A stretch of DNA of 64,000 nucleotides from positions 51,244 to 115,243 of the forward strand of contig JAHJKP010000033.1 of the NCBI GenBank assembly GCA_018821985.1. The letters run 5' to 3'. Of the stretch, positions 1 through 8,342 are shown piece after piece (the first letter of the stretch is position 1; each line of letters begins with the position of its first letter). Source of the DNA: Pseudomonadota bacterium (GTDB lineage: Bacteria; Desulfobacterota; Desulfobulbia; Desulfobulbales; Desulfocapsaceae). The notes under the pieces are model-generated. The model did no database searches and was not told where the DNA came from. It worked only from the letters and a program-made list of their open reading frames with translations. The position numbers and the translations under genes were made by a program.

Positions 1-435
1 AAGGGAAAAACAGGTGAGGAAATGAAGGGCGGGCAGGAAGGTGCCATGGGTGCTCAAGAATCATTGGATTCAGAGCCGATTGGTATTTTGGAAGGCCGTA
101 CCTCAGGGCCTATGGTACCACTCTATTTTGATTTTGATTCTTCTGCTGTTCGTCAGGATCAGATTGCCCGTATGGATGCCAATGCTGATTTCTTGAAATC
201 AAAATCTGTTTCTATCAGGATTGAAGGCAACTGTGACCCGCGTGGTACTCAGGAATATAATATGGCGCTTGGGGAGCGTCGTGCCCTGAGCGCTGAGAAG
301 TATCTTGCGGATAAAGGTGTTGCTAGAGAGAATATGACGACCATCAGTTATGGCGCGGAGCAACTTTTATTGCAAGGGCATGATGAGTTGTCCTGGGCTC
401 AGAACAGGCGTGCTGATTTCGTCATCGTTAAATAA
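1..435 (+). CDS. pal: Peptidoglycan-associated lipoprotein Pal (OmpA-like domain), 5' end outside window
   Basis: This is an OmpA-type peptidoglycan-binding domain, as in Pal, the outer-membrane lipoprotein of the Tol-Pal system. The domain opens with VPLYFDFDSSAV and carries the meso-diaminopimelate-binding region (NCDPRGTQEYNMALGERRA) and the closing NRRADFVIVK. The reading frame is open to the left edge, and no signal peptide or lipobox is present, so the gene almost certainly begins before the window. The ATG at 22 is probably internal although it follows a GTGAGGA-like stretch. Skp follows 24 bases downstream on the same strand, so both are probably co-transcribed envelope genes. The Pal identity is firm at domain level; an unlipidated OmpA-like protein cannot be excluded without the 5' end. 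Confidence 0.85.
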   Translation, partial: KGKTGEEMKGGQEGAMGAQESLDSEPIGILEGRTSGPMVPLYFDFDSSAVRQDQIARMDANADFLKSKSVSIRIEGNCDPRGTQEYNMALGERRALSAEKYLADKGVARENMTTISYGAEQLLLQGHDELSWAQNRRADFVIVK

Positions 436-459
436 GAACCCAGATAGGTTTAAGAAAAA

Positions 460-1011
460 ATGAAAGGAAAAAAAATGATGTTAAGACCTATAGCTTTTAT
501 TGGATTATTATTTCTCGTGATCAGCTTTGGTGGCCAGAACGTCACTGCTGCCAGTGCCGCAGAGCTGAAAATAGGCGTGATGAATGTTCAGAAGGTGCTT
601 CTTGATTCTGTGTCTGGGAAATCTGCCAAGAATTTGTTTGAGGCAAAGGCCAAGGAGCTTAAAGGAAAGTTCCAGAACGATGAGAACGCCTTGTCCGCCA
701 TGCAGCAGGAAATTGAAAAAAAGAGTTCTGCCTGGAGCGCTGAGAAAAAAGAGGCCCAGGTTCGTGAGTATCAGAAAAAGGGACGTGAATATCAGGTGAA
801 GACCGAGGATGCCCGTTTTGAGCTCAAGCAGTTGCAGGATAAAGAGCTTGAGCCGATTTTGAAGACCTTACAGTCCGTAGTTGAGGCCTATGGCAAGAAA
901 AACGGTTACACCGTAATTCTTGATTCCAAGGCTGGTGTTTTGTATGCCAATAGTGCTGTTGATATCAGCGCTGACTTAACCAAGGCCCTTGATCAGGCAA
1001 TGAAGAAGTAA
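460..1011 (+). CDS. skp: Periplasmic chaperone Skp/OmpH family
   Basis: Skp (OmpH) is a periplasmic holdase that escorts unfolded outer-membrane proteins to the BAM complex. The product has a basic N-region and hydrophobic core (MMLRPIAFIGLLFLVI) ending near AASA, typical of a Sec signal peptide. It then has the family opening KIGVMNVQKVLLDS, a long charged Lys/Glu coiled coil (about residues 60-135) and the C-terminal strand YTVILDSKAGVLYAN. At 183 residues it has normal length. An alternative ATG at 475 has a better-spaced AAAGGA ribosome site, but the start at 460 gives a more typical basic signal-peptide N-region. It follows pal and ends in a strong hairpin terminator. Confidence 0.9.
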   Translation: MKGKKMMLRPIAFIGLLFLVISFGGQNVTAASAAELKIGVMNVQKVLLDSVSGKSAKNLFEAKAKELKGKFQNDENALSAMQQEIEKKSSAWSAEKKEAQVREYQKKGREYQVKTEDARFELKQLQDKELEPILKTLQSVVEAYGKKNGYTVILDSKAGVLYANSAVDISADLTKALDQAMKK

Positions 1012-1054
1012 TCCTTTCGATATGGGTATATAGCTGGGCACAGTTGTATGTGTG

Positions 1055-1108
1055 CAACAAAAAAACGATGCCAAGGGAGATGACGCCTTTTGCATCGTTT
1101 TTTTGTTG
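1055..1108 (+). terminator. Strong hairpin downstream of skp
   Basis: A perfect 17-bp inverted repeat (arms 1055-1071 and 1092-1108) has a 20-base loop. The outer arm is A-rich on the left and T-rich on the right, so transcription from the left ends in a run of seven T inside the arm followed by a T-rich tail. It lies 44 bases after the skp stop and closes the pal-skp unit. Confidence 0.85.
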
Positions 1109-1193
1109 TTTCCTTTTTGATTTCTGACTTTCCATCTTAAAATTCATACCTCAGCGGGAATGCCATTGGGGTACAGACTCTTAATCTAACGAA

Positions 1194-2018
1194 TTGCAAC
1201 CCCTGGAATTTATAAAGTTTACCCCGAGGACGAATTGCGGGGAATGTGGTTATGCCGCCTGCTTGGCCTTTGCTGCAGCCGTGACCAAAGGTGGAGAGAA
1301 TCCCGGGAAGTGTCCTTTTGTGGATTTAAAACGTCTTGGTGATGAATTTACCGTCACTGACTATGGGAGTGGCGGGCTGTCTGGTGTTGCCGGACTTCTG
1401 GATGAAAAAGATATGGCCCTGGTGACCCACTTGAAAGGTAAAGTCAGAGAGGTGAATTTCTCTGCTGTGGCGTCAAATCTTGGATGTGATTGGTCAGGGG
1501 TGGAAACAAATCTTCTACATTTTCGCTATCTCGGGCATGATGTTACCCTCTCCTGTGAGGGTGTATTTTTTGGTGGAAAAGAGGTCCAGGATCCTCGTGA
1601 TCAGATTCTTTTATATAATTATGTCTATTATGGCGGTGGGGATGTCCGCTCTGGTGAATGGGTGGGAATGGAATCCTTACCTAACTCCATTTCCAAGGTG
1701 CGCACCCTCAGGGTCTATTGTGAGGAGCGTATTGCCCGCCAATTTTGTGGGAAAGAGGCCTTGCTCAGGGAATGTGCCGGCAGGATTGATGCGGTGCCAA
1801 GAGTTGACCTGGAACAGAGTTGTACTGCCGCCTTTCAGGTAGCAGTGCTGCCGCGTTTGCCTCTTGTTATCCTTTTCTGGGATGAAGATCGGGAAGACGG
1901 TTTTCCTCCCAGGGTCAAGGTCCTCTATGATAAAAATGTATTGAGTGTCCTGGATCTAGAGTCGCTGGTTTTTGCCTCGGAGCGAATGGCTGAACGATTA
2001 GAAGCCGTTGCGAAATAA
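1194..2018 (+). CDS. DUF3786 protein with N-terminal 4Fe-4S domain
   Basis: The N-terminus (about residues 10-42) has the spacing CGECGYAAC...GKC, the FeS domain (PF04060 type) also found in corrinoid iron-sulfur proteins and RnfB. The remaining roughly 220 residues resemble the DUF3786 family of anaerobes, with a central LLHFRYLGHDVTLSCEG stretch. The reaction is unknown; an electron-transfer or corrinoid-linked role is only an inference from the Fe-S domain. Translation must start at the TTG at 1194, because an in-frame stop lies at 1182 and no other start keeps the cysteines. No convincing ribosome site is visible. The gene stands alone between the skp terminator and the heptose kinase gene. 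Confidence 0.75.
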   Translation: MQPLEFIKFTPRTNCGECGYAACLAFAAAVTKGGENPGKCPFVDLKRLGDEFTVTDYGSGGLSGVAGLLDEKDMALVTHLKGKVREVNFSAVASNLGCDWSGVETNLLHFRYLGHDVTLSCEGVFFGGKEVQDPRDQILLYNYVYYGGGDVRSGEWVGMESLPNSISKVRTLRVYCEERIARQFCGKEALLRECAGRIDAVPRVDLEQSCTAAFQVAVLPRLPLVILFWDEDREDGFPPRVKVLYDKNVLSVLDLESLVFASERMAERLEAVAK

Positions 2019-2197
2019 TTTGTCTTTTTATATCCATTTCGTGACCCCTGTCCAAAATGGCCTAGTGTCGCACATGGAGTGGAGATCCTGCAGGATATGC
2101 CCTTGGGGTATGGATGAAAAGCGAACGGTTCCTTATACCGTTCTGCCGACCCAGATGTCCATGTTCTTTTTTACAACGGTTTAGTGGAGTTGAGTGG

Positions 2198-3196
2198 ATG
2201 AATACCCATCTAGTTAAATATGTACCGCAGTTTGCCGGAACCAGGATCCTGGTGATTGGCGATATTATTGTTGATCATTTTATCTGGGGGACGGTCAGCA
2301 GGATCTCGCCAGAGGCCCCGGTGCCCGTGGTGAATGTGACCAGAGAAGAGATGTTGCTGGGTGGTGGCGCCAATGTCTTGCATAATATTTATTCTCTGGG
2401 GGGGGAGGCCGTACTCTGCGGTATTATCGGCAATGATGAGATGGGTGGCCGACTGCAACAACTGCTGACAGATCTTGGTGCCTCGAGTCAGGGGCTGGTG
2501 CAGGGAAAGAGGCCGACTACCGTCAAGACCAGGGTGGTTGCCCAAGGACAGCAGGTCGTCCGTTTTGACCGTGAGCAGACCGGCGTCCCTTCAGAGCAGA
2601 CCATTGCTGTTATGCTTGATTTTATTGACAAGAATCTTGCTGGTTTTGATGTGGTTATCGTCTCTGATTATTATAAGGGGGTTATCTCACAACCCCTGAT
2701 GAGCCATCTGCTGCAAAAGGTGCATGAGGTGGAACAGGAATGTGGCCGTAGGATTCCGGTGGTCGTTGATCCAAAACCTGATCAGCCGGACAGGTTTAAA
2801 GGGGCAACCATTATTACCCCGAATCATCTGGAGGCTGAGAAGATGTCGGGCCAGCAGATCACGAGCGATGAGGACTTGGCTCAGGCGGCAGAAATCCTGC
2901 GGACTAAATTTTCCTGTGAGGCCGTGCTCATTACCCGTGGAGAGGCTGGGATGTCCTTGCTGGAGAGGGGGCAGGGTATCGTTACCATTCCCACCATGGC
3001 CCGTGAGGTCTTTGATGTGACGGGCGCAGGCGATACGGTGATTGCAACCCTGGCGCTTGGTCTTGCGGCCGGGGCTTCTTTTACCGAGGCGGCAACCCTT
3101 GCCAATGTTGCGGCGGGGATTGTGGTAGGTAAAATCGGAACGGCGACGGTGAGTAGTGCAGAGATTCTGGCTGAGCTCCAAGGAGAGCTGCCTTAA
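2198..3196 (+). CDS. rfaE1: D-glycero-beta-D-manno-heptose-7-phosphate kinase (PfkB family)
   Basis: The protein is a PfkB/ribokinase-family kinase that phosphorylates heptose 7-phosphate at C1 on the route to ADP-heptose for lipopolysaccharide inner core. Visible motifs are ILVIGDIIVDHFIWG, the substrate segment GGGANVLHNIYSLGG, and the anion-hole and catalytic-base motif DVTGAGDTVIATLALG near the C-terminus. At 332 residues it matches the kinase half of HldE; the nucleotidyltransferase half is absent, so ADP-heptose synthesis needs a separate rfaE2. The reading frame is open upstream to 2114, but the ATG at 2198 gives the family-like N-terminus and follows a GTGGAGTTGAG stretch. yicC follows after 18 bases. 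Confidence 0.9.
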   Translation: MNTHLVKYVPQFAGTRILVIGDIIVDHFIWGTVSRISPEAPVPVVNVTREEMLLGGGANVLHNIYSLGGEAVLCGIIGNDEMGGRLQQLLTDLGASSQGLVQGKRPTTVKTRVVAQGQQVVRFDREQTGVPSEQTIAVMLDFIDKNLAGFDVVIVSDYYKGVISQPLMSHLLQKVHEVEQECGRRIPVVVDPKPDQPDRFKGATIITPNHLEAEKMSGQQITSDEDLAQAAEILRTKFSCEAVLITRGEAGMSLLERGQGIVTIPTMAREVFDVTGAGDTVIATLALGLAAGASFTEAATLANVAAGIVVGKIGTATVSSAEILAELQGELP

Positions 3197-3214
3197 GAGA
3201 GGAATGGAGGGAAA

Positions 3215-4096
3215 ATGGCCTGTAAGAGTATGACCGGTTTTGGCCGGGGTGAGGTTGCCTCTGGCGGACGGGTGTGGATGGCGGAGCTGCGTTGTGTCAA
3301 TAACCGTTATCTTGACCTGAAGATCAAGATACCCCAAGGCTATGCCGCGCTCGAGGAGCAGGTCCGGAAAAAGGTGAGCGCTTTTCACCAGCGTGGTCGT
3401 GTTGACCTGTTGCTGGCTATGAGCGGTGATTCTTCTGATCTGGTGAAGATGCATGTGAATATGGAGCTGGTCAGGGCCTATAAACATGCCATGGAGCAGA
3501 TTGCCCGGGAACTGGGCCGGGAGGCTATACCTGATCTGGCCTTTGTGGCCTCTCGTCCCGAGGTTCTGGTTCAGCAACAGCAAGGTGAAGATATGGAGGC
3601 TGTCTGGCCGCATCTGGAGCAGGCTCTTGACCAGGCCCTGGTCGCTTGTGAAACCATGCGCCAGCAGGAAGGAGCGGCCCTGGTCCGAGATCTGTCAGCG
3701 CGCTTGCAGGTGTTTACTCTGACTATTGAAAAGATTCAGGCTGGAATCCCTGAACTTCTCCGGCAGCGAGAGCAGGTACTTGGTGAACGTTTGCAGAAAC
3801 TGCTGGGCAATGTACAGCTTGATGAACAACGTTTATGTCAGGAGGTAGCAATTCTAGCCGACAAAACCGATGTCACAGAAGAGATTGTCAGGCTGCAAAG
3901 TCATATCGGCCAGTTTCAGTCCTTTCTTACTGAGAAGGAGGCCGTTGGCAGAAAGCTGGATTTTCTCCTTCAGGAATTTCTGCGGGAGGTCAATACCATT
4001 GCCTCCAAGATCAATGACGCGGCCGTCGCCTATCTCGCGGTCGAGTTGAAGAGTGAACTGGAGAAGATGCGGGAGCAGATTCAGAATATTGAATAG
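3215..4096 (+). CDS. yicC: YicC family endoribonuclease
   Basis: The product has the YicC hallmark start KSMTGFGRGE, the NNRYLDLKIKIP segment, and the acidic C-terminal half ending in LKSELEKMREQIQNIE. Members of this family have been described as endoribonucleases acting in RNA turnover in Enterobacteria. The length (293 residues) is standard. A GGAATGGAGG ribosome site precedes the ATG at 3215. It lies directly before remA and gmk, the conserved neighbourhood yicC-remA-gmk, which supports the identity more than any single motif. Confidence 0.92.
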   Translation: MACKSMTGFGRGEVASGGRVWMAELRCVNNRYLDLKIKIPQGYAALEEQVRKKVSAFHQRGRVDLLLAMSGDSSDLVKMHVNMELVRAYKHAMEQIARELGREAIPDLAFVASRPEVLVQQQQGEDMEAVWPHLEQALDQALVACETMRQQEGAALVRDLSARLQVFTLTIEKIQAGIPELLRQREQVLGERLQKLLGNVQLDEQRLCQEVAILADKTDVTEEIVRLQSHIGQFQSFLTEKEAVGRKLDFLLQEFLREVNTIASKINDAAVAYLAVELKSELEKMREQIQNIE

Positions 4097-4129
4097 CTCT
4101 CGATGATACTCAAGAAAAGGTGACCATCG

Positions 4130-4429
4130 ATGAAACTTCTGAATATAGGTTTTGGCAATACTGTTTCTATTGAGCGGATAATTGCCGTGATTAATGCAGG
4201 CTCTTCACCCTCCAGGAAATTGAAAGAACTGGCAAAACAAGAGGGGAAACTGATTGATGTGACGGAGGGCAGAAGGACTCGTTCCATGCTGGTGATGGAT
4301 TCGAATCATCTGATTCTCTCTTCGGTGCAGCCTGATACCATTGGCCAGCGTCTGGCGGCGCTGGAGGTTGAGTATCATCTTTCAGAATATCAACAGCCAC
4401 AGAAACAGGGAAAACAGGACAAGTCATGA
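4130..4429 (+). CDS. remA: RemA/DUF370 family regulatory protein
   Basis: This is a small (99-residue) DUF370 protein related to Bacillus RemA, a DNA-binding activator of matrix genes. It has the family signature LLNIGFGNTVSIERIIAVI, then SSPSRKLKELAKQEGKLIDVT and the TRSMLVMDSNHLILSS stretch. It sits between yicC and gmk, and its last four bases overlap the gmk start (ATGA at 4426), so the two are translationally coupled. The role in Gram-negative anaerobes is not established. Confidence 0.9.
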   Translation: MKLLNIGFGNTVSIERIIAVINAGSSPSRKLKELAKQEGKLIDVTEGRRTRSMLVMDSNHLILSSVQPDTIGQRLAALEVEYHLSEYQQPQKQGKQDKS

Positions 4430-5040
4430 CCACCGGAAAGTTGTTTATCCTGTCAGCACCATCAGGGGCTGGCAAGACCACATTGTTGAAGAGGGTGATG
4501 GCGGACCTGCCAGGTCTGGCCTTCTCTGTTTCCCATACCACCCGGCTGCCCCGTGCAGGTGAAGTGGATGGGGTTGATTATCATTTCATCACCCGTGACC
4601 AGTTTGAGGCCATGCGGGAACATGGCACTTTTCTGGAATGGGCCGAGGTCCATGGCAATCTCTATGGAACCAGCAGGCCGGCGGTGCTTGCCCAACTGGC
4701 AACAGGGGTGGATGTTATCCTGGATATAGATGTCCAGGGTGCTGCAATTTTGCGAAAATCTGCGACCATCCCCGCTGCCTCTCTCTTTATTAGCCCCCCC
4801 TCTTTGCGGGAGCTTGAACGGCGTCTGCGTGGTCGGGGAACCGACAGTGAAGAGACAATTCTCCTCAGGTTGAAGAATGCCAAGATAGAAATGGAGGCAG
4901 CGCTTGATTATGAGTATCTGATTGTCAATGATCGTCTGGAACAGGCCATTGATACCCTGAGAGCTGTTGTGATTGCCGAGCGCAGTCGGGGACACCGTCT
5001 GCCGACAGGGCAGGCCATCGAGATTCTGGGTGAGCTATGA
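4426..5040 (+). CDS. gmk: Guanylate kinase
   Basis: The enzyme phosphorylates GMP to GDP with ATP in cytosolic purine metabolism. The P-loop is LSAPSGAGKTTLL (about residues 8-20), followed by the GMP-binding segment SHTTRLPRAGEVDGVDYHF and the lid region around RRLRGRGTDSEETILLRL. Length (204 residues) is typical. The start overlaps the remA stop and the stop overlaps the rlmB start (ATGA at 5037), so yicC-remA-gmk-rlmB reads as a tight operon. Confidence 0.97.
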   Translation: MTTGKLFILSAPSGAGKTTLLKRVMADLPGLAFSVSHTTRLPRAGEVDGVDYHFITRDQFEAMREHGTFLEWAEVHGNLYGTSRPAVLAQLATGVDVILDIDVQGAAILRKSATIPAASLFISPPSLRELERRLRGRGTDSEETILLRLKNAKIEMEAALDYEYLIVNDRLEQAIDTLRAVVIAERSRGHRLPTGQAIEILGEL

Positions 5041-5840
5041 AAGAGAAAAAGGTTGAGAGAGCCGGGCAGAGTCGTACTCTGCGTATGGATGAGGATCTGC
5101 TCTGGGGTACACATCCCGTTTATGAGGCCTTGCAGCAGGAACCGGAGAGGATCAGTGAAGTCATTCTTCATAATGATCGTAAAGGGGCCAAACGGGAAGA
5201 GATTATTACGCTGGCCAAAGGGGCAGGGATAAAACTCTCTTTTGTCACCACTATTCATCTGACCGGCCCTGATGCGGCCCAGGCCCGTCATCAGGGCGTG
5301 GTGGCCAGGACCAGTCAGGTGCCCTTACTCCCTTTTGATACCCTCTTGGCCAATTTTGCGGCTAAGGTTGAACAAGGTGAGTCGCCCCGTCTGATTGTCC
5401 TCGATTCCATGCAGGACCCTCATAATCTGGGAGCAATTATCCGTTCAGCCCATGCCGCAGGTATTGGTGGGGTCTTGATCACCAGAGAGCGTTCCGCCCC
5501 TCTGGGCGGAATCGCAGCCAAATCCTCTGCCGGGGCCATTTCCCATATCGACATCTGCCAAGTGGTCAATCTAGCGACTGCCCTGCAGAAATTAAAGAAG
5601 GCCGGGGCCTGGATCTTTGGGGCGGTAAAGGATGAAGCGGCCCAGTCAATCTATAAGACAGATTTTAAGCTTCCGGCCTGCGTGGTCGTCGGCAGTGAGG
5701 GGCAGGGGATCAGACCCCTGGTGCGGCAGCAGTGTGATGTGTTGATCTCCATTCCCATGGAGGGAAGTCTGGACTCCCTCAACAGCTCTGTAGCTGCCGG
5801 TGTGATCATGTTTGAGATGCTCAGGCAGAGAAGTGGGTAA
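5037..5840 (+). CDS. rlmB: 23S rRNA (guanosine-2'-O-)-methyltransferase RlmB, TrmH/SpoU family
   Basis: This SpoU-type knotted methyltransferase uses S-adenosylmethionine to methylate a ribose 2'-OH in 23S rRNA. An N-terminal substrate-binding domain (WGTHPVYEAL, residues 20-95) precedes the catalytic domain with motif 1 (LDSMQDPHNLGAIIRSAHAA), motif 2 (VVVGSEGQGIRPLV) and motif 3 (SLDSLNSSVAAGVIMFEML). The length is 267 residues. It is the last gene of the operon and is followed by a 20-bp hairpin. RlmB and other TrmH paralogs are hard to separate by eye, so the exact target nucleotide is inferred. Confidence 0.88.
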   Translation: MKEKKVERAGQSRTLRMDEDLLWGTHPVYEALQQEPERISEVILHNDRKGAKREEIITLAKGAGIKLSFVTTIHLTGPDAAQARHQGVVARTSQVPLLPFDTLLANFAAKVEQGESPRLIVLDSMQDPHNLGAIIRSAHAAGIGGVLITRERSAPLGGIAAKSSAGAISHIDICQVVNLATALQKLKKAGAWIFGAVKDEAAQSIYKTDFKLPACVVVGSEGQGIRPLVRQQCDVLISIPMEGSLDSLNSSVAAGVIMFEMLRQRSG

Positions 5841-5896
5841 GCGGTTTGATACTGTTGTCTTTAATTTTGTAAAGTCAGTTTACGATTTAATTTTTG

Positions 5897-5953
5897 AAAG
5901 CGCCATCCAGACAATGATATTTTATATTAATACCATTGTCTGGATGGCGCTTT
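5897..5953. terminator. 20-bp hairpin between convergent genes
   Basis: Perfect 20-bp arms (5897-5916 and 5934-5953) surround a 17-base AT-only-rich loop. It lies between rlmB (+) and the CsgG-like gene (-), so it probably stops transcription from both sides. The right arm ends in TTT followed by CTCTT; the left flank is T-rich for the minus strand. Confidence 0.8.
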
Positions 5954-5977
5954 CTCTTGTGGGGATGGCTACTGGTC

Positions 5978-6829
5978 TCAGTTACCTACTTTCAGCTGAC
6001 CGCCTTTACCCAACCCGCCCTTGATTTCCTGGGCCTTGTAGTTGCGCAGGGAGCGAACGATATTGTTGTAGGCGTCCATAAAGGCTGCGGCAATGACCTT
6101 GCCCTGTGGGGTGTTGGTGTAACCGCCAAGTCCTCCGCCCCCTGCCACGTTTCCGGCCCCGCCGAATACGCTGCCAAATCCGCCGATATCGGTCTTGGAG
6201 GCGCTGCCTTCGGCGGCGGCGATCTGCACACTGGAACGGTTGTCGATCATGGTCAGCAGGGCGCTGGCCTCACGGGTCTTGGTGTTGACACCGGCTGAAC
6301 TGACAAGAGCGCCGGCATGGCCGCCAATCATCCCACCAATAACTGATCCCACAGCACCTGACATCCCGCCGGTGTCTTCACTGAACACGATTTCCGGGTA
6401 AAGGGCATAATCGGAGGAGACCATCTGCCCTTTACCGAAGTTACTGCCTTGACGCATCTCGCCTGATTCTTGCAAGGCCCGTTCACGGGACATGGCATTC
6501 ATCCCGGCCGCGCTTCTTTCTACCACCACAAAGCAGTTAGACTGCTGAATCAGCAGGCGCAGAAGATTGGCGGTGGGTGGAAGGCGGTATTCGTTGGTCA
6601 GGATCGTGTACCAGCCTGCTGACTGGTTTTCGATCAATGAAATGGTACCCAGTGGCGCGGCACATTTTTCCAGGGCGGAACTTTCACCGCTGGTGGAGCT
6701 GCCTGCGGCACTGCCTGTGGCCGCGGTTTTAGCGCTTTGGCTGCCCATCTGCATGCCAGTTTCCACGCAGGAGGAGGAGAGGAGTGCGATTGCGGTAAGG
6801 CCGAGTAGCGTGAGTTTGGCAATGGTCAT
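5978..6829 (-). CDS. CsgG/HfaB-like lipoprotein
   Basis: The N-terminus has a short hydrophobic signal and a lipobox (ALLSSSC, Cys about residue 21), so it is a lipoprotein. The body resembles the CsgG family (curli secretion channel and HfaB holdfast proteins): a strand-rich segment ending NCFVVVERSAAGMNAM, then SSDYALYPEIVFSED, a Gly-rich stretch, and the closing helix VIAAAFMDAYNNIVRSLR. In true CsgG the protein forms an outer-membrane secretion pore. No curlin or CsgEF genes are adjacent, so its substrate is unknown. A good GGAGG site precedes the ATG at 6829. It is a single gene, convergent with rlmB. Confidence 0.65.
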   Translation of the reverse strand: MTIAKLTLLGLTAIALLSSSCVETGMQMGSQSAKTAATGSAAGSSTSGESSALEKCAAPLGTISLIENQSAGWYTILTNEYRLPPTANLLRLLIQQSNCFVVVERSAAGMNAMSRERALQESGEMRQGSNFGKGQMVSSDYALYPEIVFSEDTGGMSGAVGSVIGGMIGGHAGALVSSAGVNTKTREASALLTMIDNRSSVQIAAAEGSASKTDIGGFGSVFGGAGNVAGGGGLGGYTNTPQGKVIAAAFMDAYNNIVRSLRNYKAQEIKGGLGKGGQLKVGN

Positions 6830-7038
6830 TGGTGCCTCCGTGGATTATGTGGATGATGTTGTTGCCGCCGGATCCTTAAAAAAGGTTATGCTACCCCAGA
6901 GGGAAAATCAACAGATATTTGAGAACTCCTTATCATTTCTGTCAGTCTCTTTCTCCAGCCTTTTGACCCTAAACCGTCGTTCAACAAGAACTGTAATGTT
7001 TGATGGTGTGTGCCTATAAGGACATGAGAAAAAGATTG

Positions 7039-8247
7039 TTATTTAGAACGGTTCTTAAGTTTTTCCTGGAGCAAGGCTCCCAGGCTGCCGACAGCCTCTT
7101 CCTGTTTTTTTACCGATTTCTTCTCTGAGATGAATTTCTTATATTCGTCCTTCTCGGCCGTTTCTTCAGACTCGCTGCTGACATAGTCAGTGGGTGCCAG
7201 GCTGATCTTTCTGGTTTCATTGTCAATCCCCTCTATCTTGACCTCAATCTCCTGTCCTTCTTCCAACACCTCGCGTGGGTGATTGATGCGACGGCCACCG
7301 CCAAGTCTGGAGATATGGATCAGGCCATCAACGCCGGGGGCCAGGGTGACGAAGGCCCCAAAGGTGGTCAGGCGGGCTACAATTCCACTATGGGTTGATC
7401 CCTCGGTAAAGTCTTCCCGGGCCGCGTCCCAGGGATTTGGCAGGGTTTCTTTGAGGCTCAGGGTGATGCGTCCTGCCTTCCAATCCAGCTTTTTGATTAC
7501 TGCGGTGACCTCCTGGCCCACGCTGAGGTGCTCTTTGATATCCTCTACGCGGCTCCAGCCGATCTCCGAGATCGGGATCAATCCATCCACACCACCAATA
7601 TCGACGAAGGCTCCGAAGTCACGGATGGAGCTGATGGTGCCATGAACGGTGCCACCTTCCTCAAGGCTTTCCTGCAGGGCTTCTTTCTGCTGTTCTCGTT
7701 CCTGTTCAAGCAAGGCCCTGGCAGAGACCACGATATTGCGGCCATTTTCTTCAAAGCGGGTGATGAGGAAGGTCATGTGGCGGCCAGTGTACTCAGCTCC
7801 AGCGTCATCAACCCGGTGCAGTCCCATCTGGGAAAAAGGGCAGAAGGCGCGCACTGAGCCGCCAAGGGTAATGTCAAAACCACCCTTGATTTCTTCTTTG
7901 ACCAGGCCTTCAACCGGAATAGCGTTGCGCCAGGCCTCTTCCAGATGGGTCGTATTTTTTCCACCGCCCAGCTTGATGGTGAAGAGCTTTGCGCCACCGG
8001 TAGACTTGAGGAAATAGACCTCCACCTTGTCGCCAATGGTGGCGGAGAGCTCGCCTTCTTTATTCATTAATTCTGAGCTGTCGAGGATCCCTTCATTTTT
8101 ACCACCGACATCAAGAAAGACCGAGTTTCCGCTATGGCCAACAATGGTGGCAGTTATTTTCTGGCCTGGTTCCAGACGGCGCAGGGATTTTGATGAACTT
8201 TCCTGGAACAGATCGGCAAAACTTGGTTCGGTTGTTTCCTGATTCAT
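7039..8247 (-). CDS. S1 RNA-binding domain protein (ribosomal protein S1-like, four domains)
   Basis: The protein has four OB-fold S1 repeats at about residues 25-95, 105-180, 195-268 and 280-350. The third (GTISSIRDFGAFVDIGGVDG) and fourth (SGIVARLTTFGAFVTL) are canonical; the second is divergent. The acidic and Lys-rich tail (residues 355-402) has no S1 fold. Full-length S1 in proteobacteria has six repeats, so this is a shorter paralog, perhaps an accessory translation or RNA-binding factor. It has an AAGGG ribosome site. It lies 95 bases downstream of the radical SAM gene on the same strand and may be read from the murI-lolA unit or alone. Confidence 0.8.
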   Translation of the reverse strand: MNQETTEPSFADLFQESSSKSLRRLEPGQKITATIVGHSGNSVFLDVGGKNEGILDSSELMNKEGELSATIGDKVEVYFLKSTGGAKLFTIKLGGGKNTTHLEEAWRNAIPVEGLVKEEIKGGFDITLGGSVRAFCPFSQMGLHRVDDAGAEYTGRHMTFLITRFEENGRNIVVSARALLEQEREQQKEALQESLEEGGTVHGTISSIRDFGAFVDIGGVDGLIPISEIGWSRVEDIKEHLSVGQEVTAVIKKLDWKAGRITLSLKETLPNPWDAAREDFTEGSTHSGIVARLTTFGAFVTLAPGVDGLIHISRLGGGRRINHPREVLEEGQEIEVKIEGIDNETRKISLAPTDYVSSESEETAEKDEYKKFISEKKSVKKQEEAVGSLGALLQEKLKNRSK

Positions 8248-8342
8248 GGGTAATACCCTTGCGTAGATGTTTGATATGATAACGAGTGAATAAATGCGAA
8301 TATACTACCATCAAAATGAAGAAAGTTAAAAACAAAAAGAGG